Source: Salvator merianae
Lineage: Eukaryota > Chordata > Lepidosauria > Squamata > Teiidae
DNA length: 64,000 nt
Direction: 5' to 3'
Assembly: GCA_003586115.2 (NCBI GenBank)
Contig: QVOM02000119.1
Coordinates: 45,000,742 to 45,064,741, forward strand
The notes under the pieces were generated by a model. It was not told where the DNA came from. It did not search any database and saw only the letters and a list, made by a program, of their open reading frames with translations. Positions 41,301 through 54,987 of this stretch are shown in pieces. A program made the translations under genes and the position numbers. Numbering within the stretch: position 1 is the first letter of the stretch; the number at the start of each line of letters is the position of its first letter.

Positions 41301-44300
41301 TAAGACCCTCTTGGGCAGCCCTAGGACTTCAGTTCTTCTCCACTATACGACCTAAACAGCTGTTCTGAATCCTGGCTTATAACAAAATAGTTAAACAAGC
41401 CAAATTCTTAATTCACTCGGCTTTCTTTGAAACTTAATCACGTTTGTTGTAAACCAAGATTCCTGCCTTCTGTAACACAACATATAGGAATTTTCTGAAA
41501 GTGAAACCAATCTTCACAGAGGCCCTGTGAAGTCCTTTTAGTCCTGAAACAAGAGTACACTGCCAATCATTTGCATTGCGCATAAATAACTGGGGGAGAG
41601 AACTCACTGCAATGTCCTTTGCCTCAGGCAGTGCAATGTCTTAAGCTGGCCTCCCTCATATCATCAATTTTTATGCACCATCACACAGTAATGAGATTAG
41701 AAATTCACCTTTGCAAAGTTGTCCTTTGTCAAGAGCAGTAAAAAGATACTCAGCAAAATGCTTAACAGCTGGTAGGATTTTTTCTTTAACAAGTGGTCTG
41801 TCAAATATAGAAACATAAACTTAAGTTTCTGCTGCATGTAAAAGAGAAGGAAAAATACGGAAAACATTAAATATATCTTCATGATACAATCTTCTGCATG
41901 TTCACCCAGGAATACAGTGTATACACAGATAATTTTTCATATAAAAGTTAGAAGTAGACTATAGCAATATATACACTGTATATCGTAAAACTATAATTCA
42001 CAAAATTACAGAAATGCACATCAAGAGATGAACATTTCAGACGGTAGCCAGGATACCAAAAAAACCCCCACAAGTGATCCAAAAAGGGTGTCCTAAGATT
42101 CTATCCAGTGTTGCACAGGATATAGTTTTTTGATTCCCTCCCCATTTTGACACAGCCACTGTGTTCAGTGAAACTCCTAGAGGTGGAAAACTGTCACTAT
42201 GTTCTTCTCAACAACCAAATTTCATATTACAAAAGAGATGGTGAACCTTGGAGTCTGGTAGAAGGAAAATGTTTTTGTTTTGTTTTGTAACCATCCTGCC
42301 AGCTACAATTAAGCAAGATTGTTATGTTTTCAGCTTAAAGAAAAAAGACAGGACATCCACCCTTCTGTATTCATAAGCAGTGAGGTCTTCCAATGCCCCA
42401 TGGATAGTGAATACATCAATTTGGAAGCATGAGCTGCGATAGGAGAACAATGGCTCTGGTTCCACCCCCACGCTAGTCCAAAAAGAGGAGGGAAGGTTTT
42501 TTTGGCAAAGCTGGAGAGATTGGGAGGAAGGAAAGAAGACCGAAAAGAGACTCCAAAGGCAGGAGAACTAGAGAAAAACATGGAAAATTGTGGGAGGAGC
42601 ACCTGTTGAGAAGAAAAACTTGAGAAAGAACTGGTCTTCAGCACCAACTCATAAATATTGTGAGTTTCTAACTTGTGAAGCTTTCAGACCAACTGCAATA
42701 CACTTGGACTATTTTATAATGATGTTAATAGTAAGCTACAATGGTTTACACATTTACCTTATATGAGGAAGTATAACAAGAGCTGCCCAAGACTGAGAAA
42801 GATCTGACATGTTTCTATTCTCTGATATCTGAATGCAAGACAGAATGTAATCCAACACAGTTCTCTCTTCGTTTTCATCTGTTTTCTGACTTCTCAGCTG
42901 TCTCCGATTTGATCTAAAATAAAGGTGAATTGGTGTTATGACTAACAATAGCTTGCATCGTTCTCCTATGATAAGGTGAAGAATCTGGAACTTCCAGATG
43001 TCATTGATCTATAAACTCCCATCATTCCCATGCCACTGACAGTGCTACAAGAGGCTGAAGGAAGGCTTGGTCTGTTACAGTCTAGATGGCCACAGTTTGC
43101 CTCATGAGACTTGACAACAGCTAACCCTCAGTAATGGAGATTTCCAACTATTCTTTATTACAGTTAGGAGCATGCAGTGCTGACTTGACAGCTGGCGCCT
43201 GAAGTAGATGCTTTCTTTAAGACAGGAAGAAATACCTGATAGGTGGCCCCACCTTTGATGGAAAGAAAAGCAGTGCAGCTGCAGAAATTACACACAGCAT
43301 CCCCCTTCCTTAGGCATCAGCACCACATGAAATCATGGGATCGGCCATTTTCCCTTACCACATATCTTTGTATGGTCTAGAATATGCAACGTATGTCCCA
43401 CTCCCAGAACCTTTCTGTTTATTTCTCTTGCCAATAAAAATAATTCTTAAAAGCATTTCTGAAATATCCATCTCGGATTCCTGAGATTTCTCCATTCCTG
43501 TGAGTATTTTTACTTTTATTTTACAAATGGAGAAGATTCCATAGAACAGCTGGCAACTTCACCGCAGCATAACCAACCTATATCAGATGCAACTTCTGAA
43601 AAAGTTCTCCAGAAACAAGAAGTCCCATGATCACAGCCTGGAATCATAAGCTTGAACCTACTGAAGACAACCTGATGATTGAGGTAATAGGGAATTATGG
43701 GAGGCTTCCATGGGGAGCCTTGCTTTCATCTTTTTGAACCTTGATCAAAGCATGGTTCAAAGAGCTTCAAAAGAGCCTCCTCCCCTCCTGTGCTGGGATC
43801 TGAAACTGCAGGCTGCCACTTATCTATTGATGATTGAATTTGTATCCTAACTTTTAAAAGGAATCACCATCTACTGGAAAAAGCTGGAAAATGTTCTAAA
43901 CAAATGAATTATTTACTGGTTTGGACTGAACCATTGAACTAATTAGCCCACCACCAAAGATTAATTCATACACACATAATTATATTCAATGCTTCAACAG
44001 CCAGTATAGCATTTTACAATCTGCTCTGTTCTTGTAGAATACTTCATTTACCTGAAATCAGGCTTGCAGGTGGTACATAAGCGTGATTTCAGAACACTAT
44101 GTGTGGAGAACAGAGCAAAGAAATGAGTCAGCTTGCATTCCTCCTGACAAGTTGCACCCTCTTCTAAGACAATTATCTGTGGTATAATTAATTCACCCAC
44201 AGAAACTGAATTTACTGAGCCTTAAAACAAAGCACTACCTGCACTGACTAAGCTTGCTTAACAAACCACTTTAGCAACACTACGCTAAAGAATGATTCCT

Positions 44301-47300
44301 AAGGCAACTCAGAAGCAACTGTTCAACCACTTACCGTTTAGCTGCTTCTGTAAAAACAAGGGGATATTTCTCAAATGCCATGGAACCAATGGTTGGAGGT
44401 TCTGCTTTTTCTAGAACAAGTTTTGCCAAAACTTCCAAAGCTTCCTCCTGAATTAGAGTATCACTTCCACAGATGCAATGCTCAATATATTCAAGGAGAA
44501 TGGGAAGGAATTGCTGAAAAGGAGGCAAAAATACAGTGAAAGAATTATTAAACAAAAGATTAGGTTTGAATCCAAGATATATCAAACTGCCTCAAGCCAC
44601 ATTAATAATGAGACCATACTACAGAATTCGTTCTCTACCTTTAATTTATTATACCAATGGATTTAGAAACTTTTCCCAGTAAGTGTCCAACAGGTCAAAA
44701 AATTGTTTTAAAAGATGGCACAACATGAATTTGCAGCTGCAAATCTTCACATTTATTTTTATAACTAAAGATATCACTTTTGTACTGATTAACAAAACGT
44801 GATGAAAACTTAGTTCTTAATCATAATGGTCAGGGACTGAGCTATATTTTCATATCTTATTATTATACAAAATAACAGTGATCTTAATTTGTAAGTCTCT
44901 TTTTAAAAGAGAGATGAAAACTTTATCTACCTTTTCAAATTCTTCCATCACAAACATAGCTTTAGAGAAAACCAAAAGGGAATGCTTGTCAAACCCACTT
45001 CTGAAGACCTGTGATAAATCAAAGAAAAAGCAAATTGGAGTAAGAAAGATTTGGCACTGATTCAATGAGATTTGTTCAAAGCACACTTGAAAACATCTTT
45101 CTGGTACTTACTGCAGAATCACACGCAAATAACATCTGTGACAAAAAAACTGCTTTAAATTCACATCCTTTATAAGTCTCTGATTATTCCTCCTTGGACT
45201 TCTATTAACTTTGCTAAATAATGTCTGCTTAAGGAGGTTTCAGTCAGAGTTTTATTCAGGTTAGCCTGTTAAGTACACAAACTAAAATGTTTGGCACTGA
45301 AATTGGCATTTCCCATTGAGCAATGTCCTCCATTGCAACATTTATGCATAACATAAATGGGAAAAAAAGACCAAGAACAAACCTGAAAGATTTATCTGCA
45401 GTGCTAGCCAAAGCAAATAGCTCTCAAACCACATAAAATACTCTAACTGCGGCCACAGTGGGATTTAGGGCAACTCCTCTCTTTCTATTATTAGGTAAGT
45501 CCTAGTATATGAGATCAAGCCAAGGTTTGGGTATAGCTGAGATTTAGGTTTGTTGGTTAGTAATCCATTTATACTGTATGTTTATACTGTATATTTACGT
45601 AATGCTCTCTTTTCTATCTATATTGTGATTTGGTTGTTGATTATTTGCTTTGTAATTGTCGTTAGGAATTTTAAAAATAAATTTATTTAAATTAAAATCA
45701 AACAGTAAATCAAACAGGCATCAGGAAGTTCAGTTTTTTGAATCTGTACTCTGTAAGCGATTTTCTTTACAATCTCAATTTCCCATAAATAAATGTACCA
45801 GTGACATAACTCCAAAGAGTCAAAAACTCCCACTGCCTGTCTGGCTGCTAACAACATGAAACCCAACCATTTTTTATGCTTTATGTTTTAATACATCTTT
45901 ATAGATGTAATAGGGTTAATTTAGTTTCTTTAATATTTAGTTAATGTATTGATTTTTGCCTATAACCATAGGCCTTCACGTAAAAAATGAAAGAACGATA
46001 TGTTCAAAAATTAAAAACTTTATTATAGCCTTAAGGCATTAGCACCTTTTACCCAAAACCTCTTAATGATTGGGTATTCCCTACCATAGATGAAAATATA
46101 AAAACGACAACCATTCCAATGTAATGGAGAGATTGATCTTGTAACCTGAACCAACTGGATAGAAGTCAAATACTACTCAAAGTTTTAAGCCTGTTTTCCT
46201 TAGAGGTTTATTTGTAAATTAGATCCCCAGCATATTTGTAAACCCACACGGGAGACTATTTTTAAGAACTAACAAAATTTTATAAATTGAGGTAATAACC
46301 CCAATTTGTGATGGCCTGAGTCATTCTAAGAACTTTTTAGAATCTTTTAGTAGACATATTCCTAACTCAGGGATGAAGGGTATTACAGACCAGCCATGTT
46401 TGTATAGTCACAGAGTATGACCACACAGGAAAAAAGGGGCAGTTCTGGAGTAAATGTGGGGCTCAAGGGACAAATGGAAAATTTTTTAAAAACGCTTTAT
46501 CTCATTTCAAAGACAAGCCTTGTGTGCCCCTTCTACAGATGGGAAGTAATAACTCTCGGAGTGACTTGCAGTTTAGGTTGGACGGGCTGAGAAGCTACAG
46601 AGGCTCCTGTAGCCAATAGCAACCTGGAAATGGCTGCTTGGGATGGCCAACCAATTGGTGCCATGGAAAGTCAGGCTGGCAGTGGCCAATGGGAGGCAAG
46701 CACAGAAGGCAATCATGACAAGGAAAAATGAGGTAGGAGGGTTTTAGCCAGTTATTTTTTAAAATGTGGAATGCAGGGTTTTTTCTGCTTCCCACGTATT
46801 CTGCTCAGGGGTTATGAGACTGCTTGCTATAATCACTTGTTAACAGGGCTGTAAGTAAAAAATAGGGTTCTTAAAAGTGAGCTATGGCTATCTGTTAAAC
46901 AGGACAATGTTTTCCAGAGTTTTGTTTATAACAGTTTAGCCAAGTCAAAACAAACAGTAGATTTACCTTTTCAACAGTGTCTCTGACCAAGAAATCAGGC
47001 AATATGACATTTTCAGCAAGAAGCAGAACAGAAATGACTTTGAGAAGGGTCTCACAGCATGCTGTTGACAGTTCAGGTACTTCTATCATTTTTGTCAATG
47101 TCTGTAATGTTAACATCATGAGGAATGGTAAAAACACTGAATAAATTAGGACGTTTGGATAGACACCTAATTTTAGCATGAAAATGTGTTCTTTATAGCT
47201 TTTCCCTCTTTCTTCCTCAGAATCTCCAAAGGGCATAAATGAAGAACCACATTCAAATTATATAATATTTCTTATCTAGCCTCCTTCCTCACCCTTACAT

Positions 47301-50300
47301 GATTGAAGGAATGAAGGAAGACAACACTATTTTCTTTTTCTCATATAGGTTTTAATATCTGATCTGAAAAATACTGACTCTTGTGAGCAAATAAAGAACG
47401 CAAGTTTGCCAAAAGAGACTCACAAAGCAAACAAAGAGTATAACCAAAAAGCACAGTTTATTCACTATACCCTTTGCTACTCAAAAAATGTCAACTGCAA
47501 TAAATATTAAAACATTTTCAAGGAAATGCACAGTAGATAAGCTTCCAATAATGTATTATCCAAATTAGTCATTATAGAAAAATCCTCCCACATCTCAAGG
47601 CATCCACAGTCATCCAGAAACCCAGGTGTTGTTTTCTTTGTTTCAGGTATAAGTGGGAATCTGAATCAGCTCCAGCAAGGATACCTCTTTTCCTTCCACT
47701 CAGTGTCACTCCTGTTCTGAACTTCATCACCTAAGATCTAACTAAAGAACCACTGTGCAATCCCACCAAATACCACGAGACAAAGGATGTTTTTTTCAAG
47801 AAACAGAGTACTCAGGGGAGTACAAACAACAGCCTTTGACTCCCATGTGTAAACCCAACAGCACACCACATAAGCGTCATCTTCTCCCCAAAAGTCTTAA
47901 TTATGATTTTCGGTCCAACTTATGATGCATGCCAGCACTGCTAGCTAGACATTCCCCACAGTATCTTAGCTATGTGATTATTTATCTAAAAATGATGGAG
48001 CAAATAGCAGCAGTCTTAGCGGCGAAAATTCCTGTCACAATGGCAGACTCAACAGGCAAAGACAGTAAGACTGATGGTTATTGACACCACCACTCCGGCA
48101 GATGGCTGGAACCCTTTCCCAAACTAAAATTGTTTAATACTAACAGTGTCCCAGTCACCTTAGGACTGCAAGAGGATAGCAAGACCACTCAAGCACTGGC
48201 ATTAATAGCTCTTGCATTCCCTCAGCCATAAGGAGCCTGGCTTGAGGAGCAGACTAAACGCACAGCTGCCTCTGGCTGCATAACCTGTAAGCCTTCACAC
48301 AGAGCTGGACAAACTAGACAGGCTGACTGCTCGCTTTAGACTTTTGGCTATGCAACCTTTGCCTCCAAAGTTAATCTATGGTGCCTGCAATGAACTGAAA
48401 TCTATGAAGTCTCCAGGGTTCGTTAGTCCTGCACTCTGCCAACACTCAAAATCTAAAGGCAAGCCTATTATTTTTATAGATAGATTTAACTTCTTCTTTT
48501 CAGGATCAGTATCTTCACATTGCCCTCCCAAGAACCCATTCTTCTCATGGCATAACCAACTGGTGCTCTGTACTTTTGCTATTTCCTTCCACTAATGCTT
48601 TCTGCATATGCTGCACATGATGTATTAGCTAATTTCCTTATTTGTATGCTGCAGTATATGAATATCCAACAACGATTTCCCCTTTGTATGCCCTCCTTCC
48701 TTATTTCAGGTTGACAGTATTGATCTGCCCAGTTTTCAGAGTTCTTTTGTTGTGTTCTGCAAATTTTTACTTTTTCAAAATGTTTTTATACAACTTTATA
48801 AATCACCTTTGGTTGCTAAGAATAGCAACACAGAAAAGAATTAGGTTTATTTTAAACACACCTATTTTATGCAATAACCCTCATCAAACCAGTAATACCT
48901 GTCATTCTCAACTTGCTTCCTGAATTGCTTGGCATAATTTACCACATAAACCGCACAGTACTGCAACCCATCTAGCTTTGTATGCTTTCTCATGTCAGAT
49001 GCAGCTGATTCATTGTAGTAGAAGACTGACCCACCTTACAAACATCTTCAGGTTGTGCTATTTTGAAGCCACGTGCATACTCCACTAAGGTCAAGTACAC
49101 TTGCAATACCCTCTCAATCTGTTTAGATGTTTCACAAAAGTTGTCCTTGTTTACCATTCCTTGCAGTTCAAATACTGATTCCTGTTTTTTTTAAAACAAA
49201 AAACAAAAAAAAACAATTACACCCACAGATCACATACTACCATAATTTAAAACAAAACAAACTGGACTTCATCAAGAAAGGATGACAACATGTGAAAGCA
49301 GCACCCTGTGTCTTGGACAAGTCTTATTTACTTATTGAAGAATTTATATCCCACACTTCACCTGAAAGTCCCAGGGTAGGCCACAACAAAAAAAAGATAA
49401 AATACATACAATAACCCAAAATATATTTAAAATATAACTCTCTCAATCCCTTCCTGGAAGGAAAACACTCAGAGGAAACTAAACAACAAAGGCCTGGATG
49501 AAGAGGTATCTTTTAACCAGGCGCCAAAAACCATATAATGAAGGCACATGGCATTCCTTCAGAGGAAGGCTGTTCCAAAGTCTGAGGACTTTTTATTGTG
49601 TAATTTTTGTATAGGATAGATAATATAAGTAAACAAATAATAAATAATGCCAGCAACTTTTTGACGTTTTTGAAGCACATATCCAGAAGAAATAAAGAGT
49701 CTTTATCTGAGATTTCACAACAGTATTGTTTCTTCCAATTCTACCAAGTCTTAGAAATATGTAATATTTTTAATTGCACCATCTGAATACTTTCTACATC
49801 AATATATAACATTGGGCTATCAAAAACGACTCTTTTCTCCTGCTAGAATCATCTCAGCTTGTTAGGTGAGGGGTGACACAAAGGCTTCACATTCCAGCTA
49901 ATTACAACTCACTCGCAGACATCTAAAAAAGACATCAAAATGCTCCTTGTAGACGTATTGAACAGCTGCCTTTGCCATATGTTTGAATGCTTCTCCAACG
50001 GAGTCCCAGGGAAGTATAACTTCTGTTTCTGTAACTGGTCCCATCTTTTTCAGAATCAAAGTTACAGCCTATGGAAAAAGTTAATTTTAGTTATATCCTC
50101 AAAGAGAAGCGCAGTAAGCTTAAAGTGGGAGGGGACTCCCACTGGGGGGGGTTCCCAACCCTGAAGATAGGCTGCTGCTCTGCACAGCGCTACTTGTGGG
50201 GAAGGGGACTCTTGTCCAACATGACAACGTGGGATTCTGAACTTTTTGTGATGCACCAGGAAAAAGACCTGGTGGGCAGTTCAATGAAGGTGTCAACCTA

Positions 50301-53300
50301 CCGCCCAGTAGCAGCAAAAAATGAAACTTCAATGCCAGAGATAATTAGGAAGGCAACAACAACAACAAAAAGACTGCAAGCATTGCTGTGCCTTTTTATA
50401 AATCAGAAAGACTTTCGCATTGCCTAGCACAGCAGTCACAATGGCAGGGTGCCCTTCTGAGCCCTCAACATGCTGCCCCACAGTGAAAGAAGATCTTTTA
50501 ATGGGAAGTGTCACAGGGACATATACTCCTCCCTTGGCCAACTGAATTATTCAGGAATTATTTTCCAATCAAGTAAAGGTGATTCCAGAGCTTCTTTGCA
50601 AAAAATTGTTAGTTGCTTTAAAAGGGTTAATTGACTTAATCACTACAGCAATTTGATGGTCTATAAAACAGCATTCTATTAGAAGAGATTTCAATCCAAA
50701 AATTAAATATGCAATGATTCCATTTATAGATATTGTATAATGCCAAATATTGCCTAATTAAATAGCTTCAAAACAAGACCCATAAAAATTACTGGAAAAC
50801 ATGTAGAACTACCTGTTCTTTGTCACCCTAGTTTCACTTTGGAGTAGGACAGGAAGTTAGAAACATAGATAAATGAACAGTTGAACAAATTTATGGAAAA
50901 AAGAAAACTTTAGAAATACTGATTATCCACTAAACAGAGTTAAATGTCACCAAACAGCAAACTAAGCACTTTGTAATTTACCATTTTCTTTCTGCCCTTG
51001 AAATATTTACCTTTTCTGTGCAGGAATGGAACATGTTCCTAACACCTTTACACATCTCAAAAATTAACTGTCCCACACCTTCCACTTTTTCAGGGTTCTC
51101 CTCCAAGTCAAGGAACATTATATTTAAAAGAGCATTTTGATCAGAAACCTACAAAACAAAAACAAAATGTGAAACTCTGTCTTTAAATGTATACATACTG
51201 CATTAAAGGCAATTAAGAATTCCTGGTAGTTCCCTGACATTTATAGTTTGCCGTGCTACAAAAATATCCAAAAACTCAAGCACTGCAATTTATTTATTTT
51301 AAACATTTATCTCAAAAGCTCAGAGAAAAATCTGAAGAAACAACAACCGATCAGGTAGATCAGGACATTCCAGGATCCAAAAGAAAATTGGGTTTTCTAG
51401 GCATGGATTGACATGTATTCTTTAACTATCTTTAAATAGGATTTCACTGAGGCACACATAAAAATTTAAAAATCCACAATGCAAAAAGGCAACTTGTCCA
51501 TGAAATACAAGACTGAATAAACACTATTCAATCAAGAATAATTCAGTAAAGCATTTTAAAAGGTAAATGTGTCTCAGCAGGAGACATTCAATGTAACTAA
51601 TCTATTTCTGAAAGTTTCTACTATTTATACTGAATTAACATGAACAATGCTTTTAATCATGTTTATGCCGTCAGCTCCTAGATCTCTTATGGTAAACGCT
51701 GCAAGAACAAGTTCTTCATGGCTTGTGCATGGCTTATATAGAGATTAAGTAATACTTTTTCAAGGCCCAAAAGCATGAATTGATCAATTTGAAGCTGGAT
51801 TGTAAGAGAAGCTATGTGATACAGATTATTGCAAGCTACCATAATGCAGATGCTTACTACATTGACGGGAAACCCCTTCACTCAAATGGTAGCTTGGGTA
51901 GGACCATGCAGCACAGATTTGACAGGATATTACCTCACAGCATCGTGTGCCCTGTCAGCACAAAGGTAATTACTGAATTGATGGAAGGGTTAGTAACATT
52001 ATGTACACAAAGGAAGCTGAACACTGAGGAAAAATTATGGATTGGGTGTGCATAACATCATTCTAAATGCTTTAAAAGCATTTGAAATGGACACATCACT
52101 CTTTCATGACAGCGAAGCTTATGTAGAACATCAGTAAATTCAACCATAGAGCAAGGTGAGTTTTTACCTCAACTCAGTTTGCACCTTGGCTGACCTCCCC
52201 TGGTATTTTTTGAAACTTGGAAGGAGCTTGCCCAGTGCCACATTAAGCCATGCAATGACATCCTCACGTGGTCTGACATGATTTGGATTCTGCCAGGGCT
52301 TCCCCCAACCCCTGCCAAGTCACTAAATAAATAACAATTTTTTTATCATGTTGAGGCCTGCCAGGGATTGTGGGAAACTATCAGAGGCCAAAAATTGCTC
52401 CCAAAAAGACAGGGAGGAAAAGCCAGGAGCAAGGAAAGCTGAAATAAGTGTTTACTTTGGCACTTATCTGCTATGGCATTCTGCACACCTCTATTGTGGA
52501 TTGAAGCTGAGTTGTTCTAATGATGGAAAATTTGTGTTTGTGAGCAAAACAGAGGGGTAATATTTTTCTAAGTCTCCCCTTGCTCAATAGGATTTTATAC
52601 TCCACAGATTTGCTTTGAGGGTTCATAGGAAAAGGATGGGAGTTGTTTATGGGATGCTGAAAAAGAAAAAGAAGATATTCCTCTTCTCTATTTTCATTCA
52701 GAAAAGTCTTTCCTAGATTAAAGAACCTATCATCAACAGAGTTAGGCAGATGGATATCTATATTATTATAAGATTGCTATTTAACCAGTTGGGAACCACG
52801 GATGAGGCTAGAATTTGATGAAGGATCTAAACAGGATCTGAACACATTTCTCATAAAATAATTGATCTACTAGAGGGCACTACAGGCTTAATGGCAAATC
52901 AGAAACTCTCTGCAAGCTCTCCAAGTGAATCCCTGACATTAGAAGAATCAAGATAACAGGAAATTACAAGAAGCCTTTAAGAGCTTTTAGAAGTTAAAAC
53001 AGACAATTCTAGTCTCATTCATCAGATCATAGTCCACAGCCACCCACAAGTATGAGCTTATCCTGAATATTCCTCTCTGGTCTACATTCTTGCCTCCAGT
53101 AGCATGCAAATTAACCAAACTATGGTTATTGGCTTGACATACTATCTAAACCAGTGTTTGCAACTGCTTTTTGTTCCCAACAAACCATAGGCTTGATCTT
53201 AGCCCAGTGGCCACTATTTGCTGGTGTTAAACAGTTGCAGTGTGTGTTAAAACATTCTAAGCTAAAGATTACTCCACAGGAGGAGGAAACCAATAACTCA

Positions 53301-54955
53301 TAAAGAAAGACATATTTCCAAAAAATAATTGTGCCCTGGAGTAATACATGAAGCTGTTTCAAACTGTATGTCCATTAAACCACACGGATGCCCCCCAAAT
53401 TCCTAAATGTAAGAGATTCCTAACAACTCCTCAAATTCTGTTAGAAGTCTCTCTCTCCCTCCCAGATCCTCCCACTCTTTTTACTTGTTTGGACATAACC
53501 TACTTTCCTCATCAGAAAAGTGAAGCTTTCTGCTGCAAAATTCCTGATGTGCTCTTTATGGTGGGCCAACAAGGTGCTGTACAATCTGCAAAATGGAACA
53601 AATATACACATGCAAAAAGCATTCCTTTAGTAAAGCTTCTTAGAAAGAATTACGTAACAAAAATGCCACAGGGAAACATAAAGCAATTGGAGTAATATCT
53701 TAAATGAAAGACAGAGGAATATCTAGCATTGGAAAAAATATTGCAGCAATTGAGTTAAATGTGCATGTCTGAATCTGCAAATCTGGATATCATCTGGAAT
53801 GTTACACTTAGTTCCCATTTCATACTTGCCCAAAATCAGAAAATGCAGCAATAAGCATCAGAAACTTTACATTCAGATCTTGTGCTTTCCTTACTACACC
53901 ATTTTCTTTTAATCTTCATCAGTTATTGGTAAAAATGATGTAATGCATGGATAGTGGAGGTTTTGTATCCTAAGTTTTTTTAAAATCCCTGCAGCTAAGC
54001 CATACATGCTATTGGGATTATTTTCCAGAGGATGAGTTTCCTAAAACTGTACTGCATAATCATATTTTTAGAATTGTGTATTAAAAAAAATCTACGTTTT
54101 TGCTTGGCTGGGGTACAAAGTTACCCCATCCATTCTGACAGTGGTTAACAAAAAGGACAATTCTGTCTTTATATACAAATTATCTGTGATACACAGTGCT
54201 AAAAAGGATCGAAAAGCCTTTTAATCTAATGCTGTCCTCAAGATCTATGTGAATAAAAATACTTGGTACTAATAAAAAAACCTTACCCATAAATTTTGGA
54301 AATATCCTTTACCATTAGCCTCCACAAATATTTATAAAGGTAAGAAAGACAGGTGAAAGCCCATTCCAGCAGTTCTGTATCCTGGGTATCCAATAATTTT
54401 GTAACAGACAGAAAAAAGTCTGGAAAATGAGGATAGAAATCTGTCTGGAGATCACGAGCCAACTGCACCACCAAGCTGGATTGAAAAATATAAAGTGGGA
54501 AAATGTCAATGATATCACATTATGATCTGAATACATGAACACCTAATACAGTATTAGTTAGAGATATCTCCGGAGAAATACACTGCTGTTCTGTGGTTTG
54601 TTTACATTTTATGGCATTCTTATGTTATTGATATTTTATGTATTTATTAGATTTAAATACTGTGGATTCCAGAAGACTCTACACTCTCATTTGTAGCAGT
54701 TTTTGGCTTGTTGGGCTGTGTTCTATAGTTCTGAGAACATAAGATTTCGGATATATCCATCTTCAGAAATCCTCTGAAGATGTATATCATAGCTATATCT
54801 GAAAGCTTAGGTTCTCAGAACTATGGAACATGAGACAATGGCCCAAACACTGCTACAAATGAAATTGAAACCAGCCATGAAAGCTTACATTCTACCAGAC
54901 TCTATACTGTTTACAAAAGAAGAAGAAGAAGAAGAAGAAGAAGAAGAAGAAGAAG

Positions 54956-54987
<32 letters not shown>

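Noticed and set aside
46595..46795. CCAAT-rich segment resembling an LTR promoter
   Set aside because: Two CCAAT-like motifs but no paired LTR, polyadenylation signal in the right place, or retroviral coding sequence nearby.
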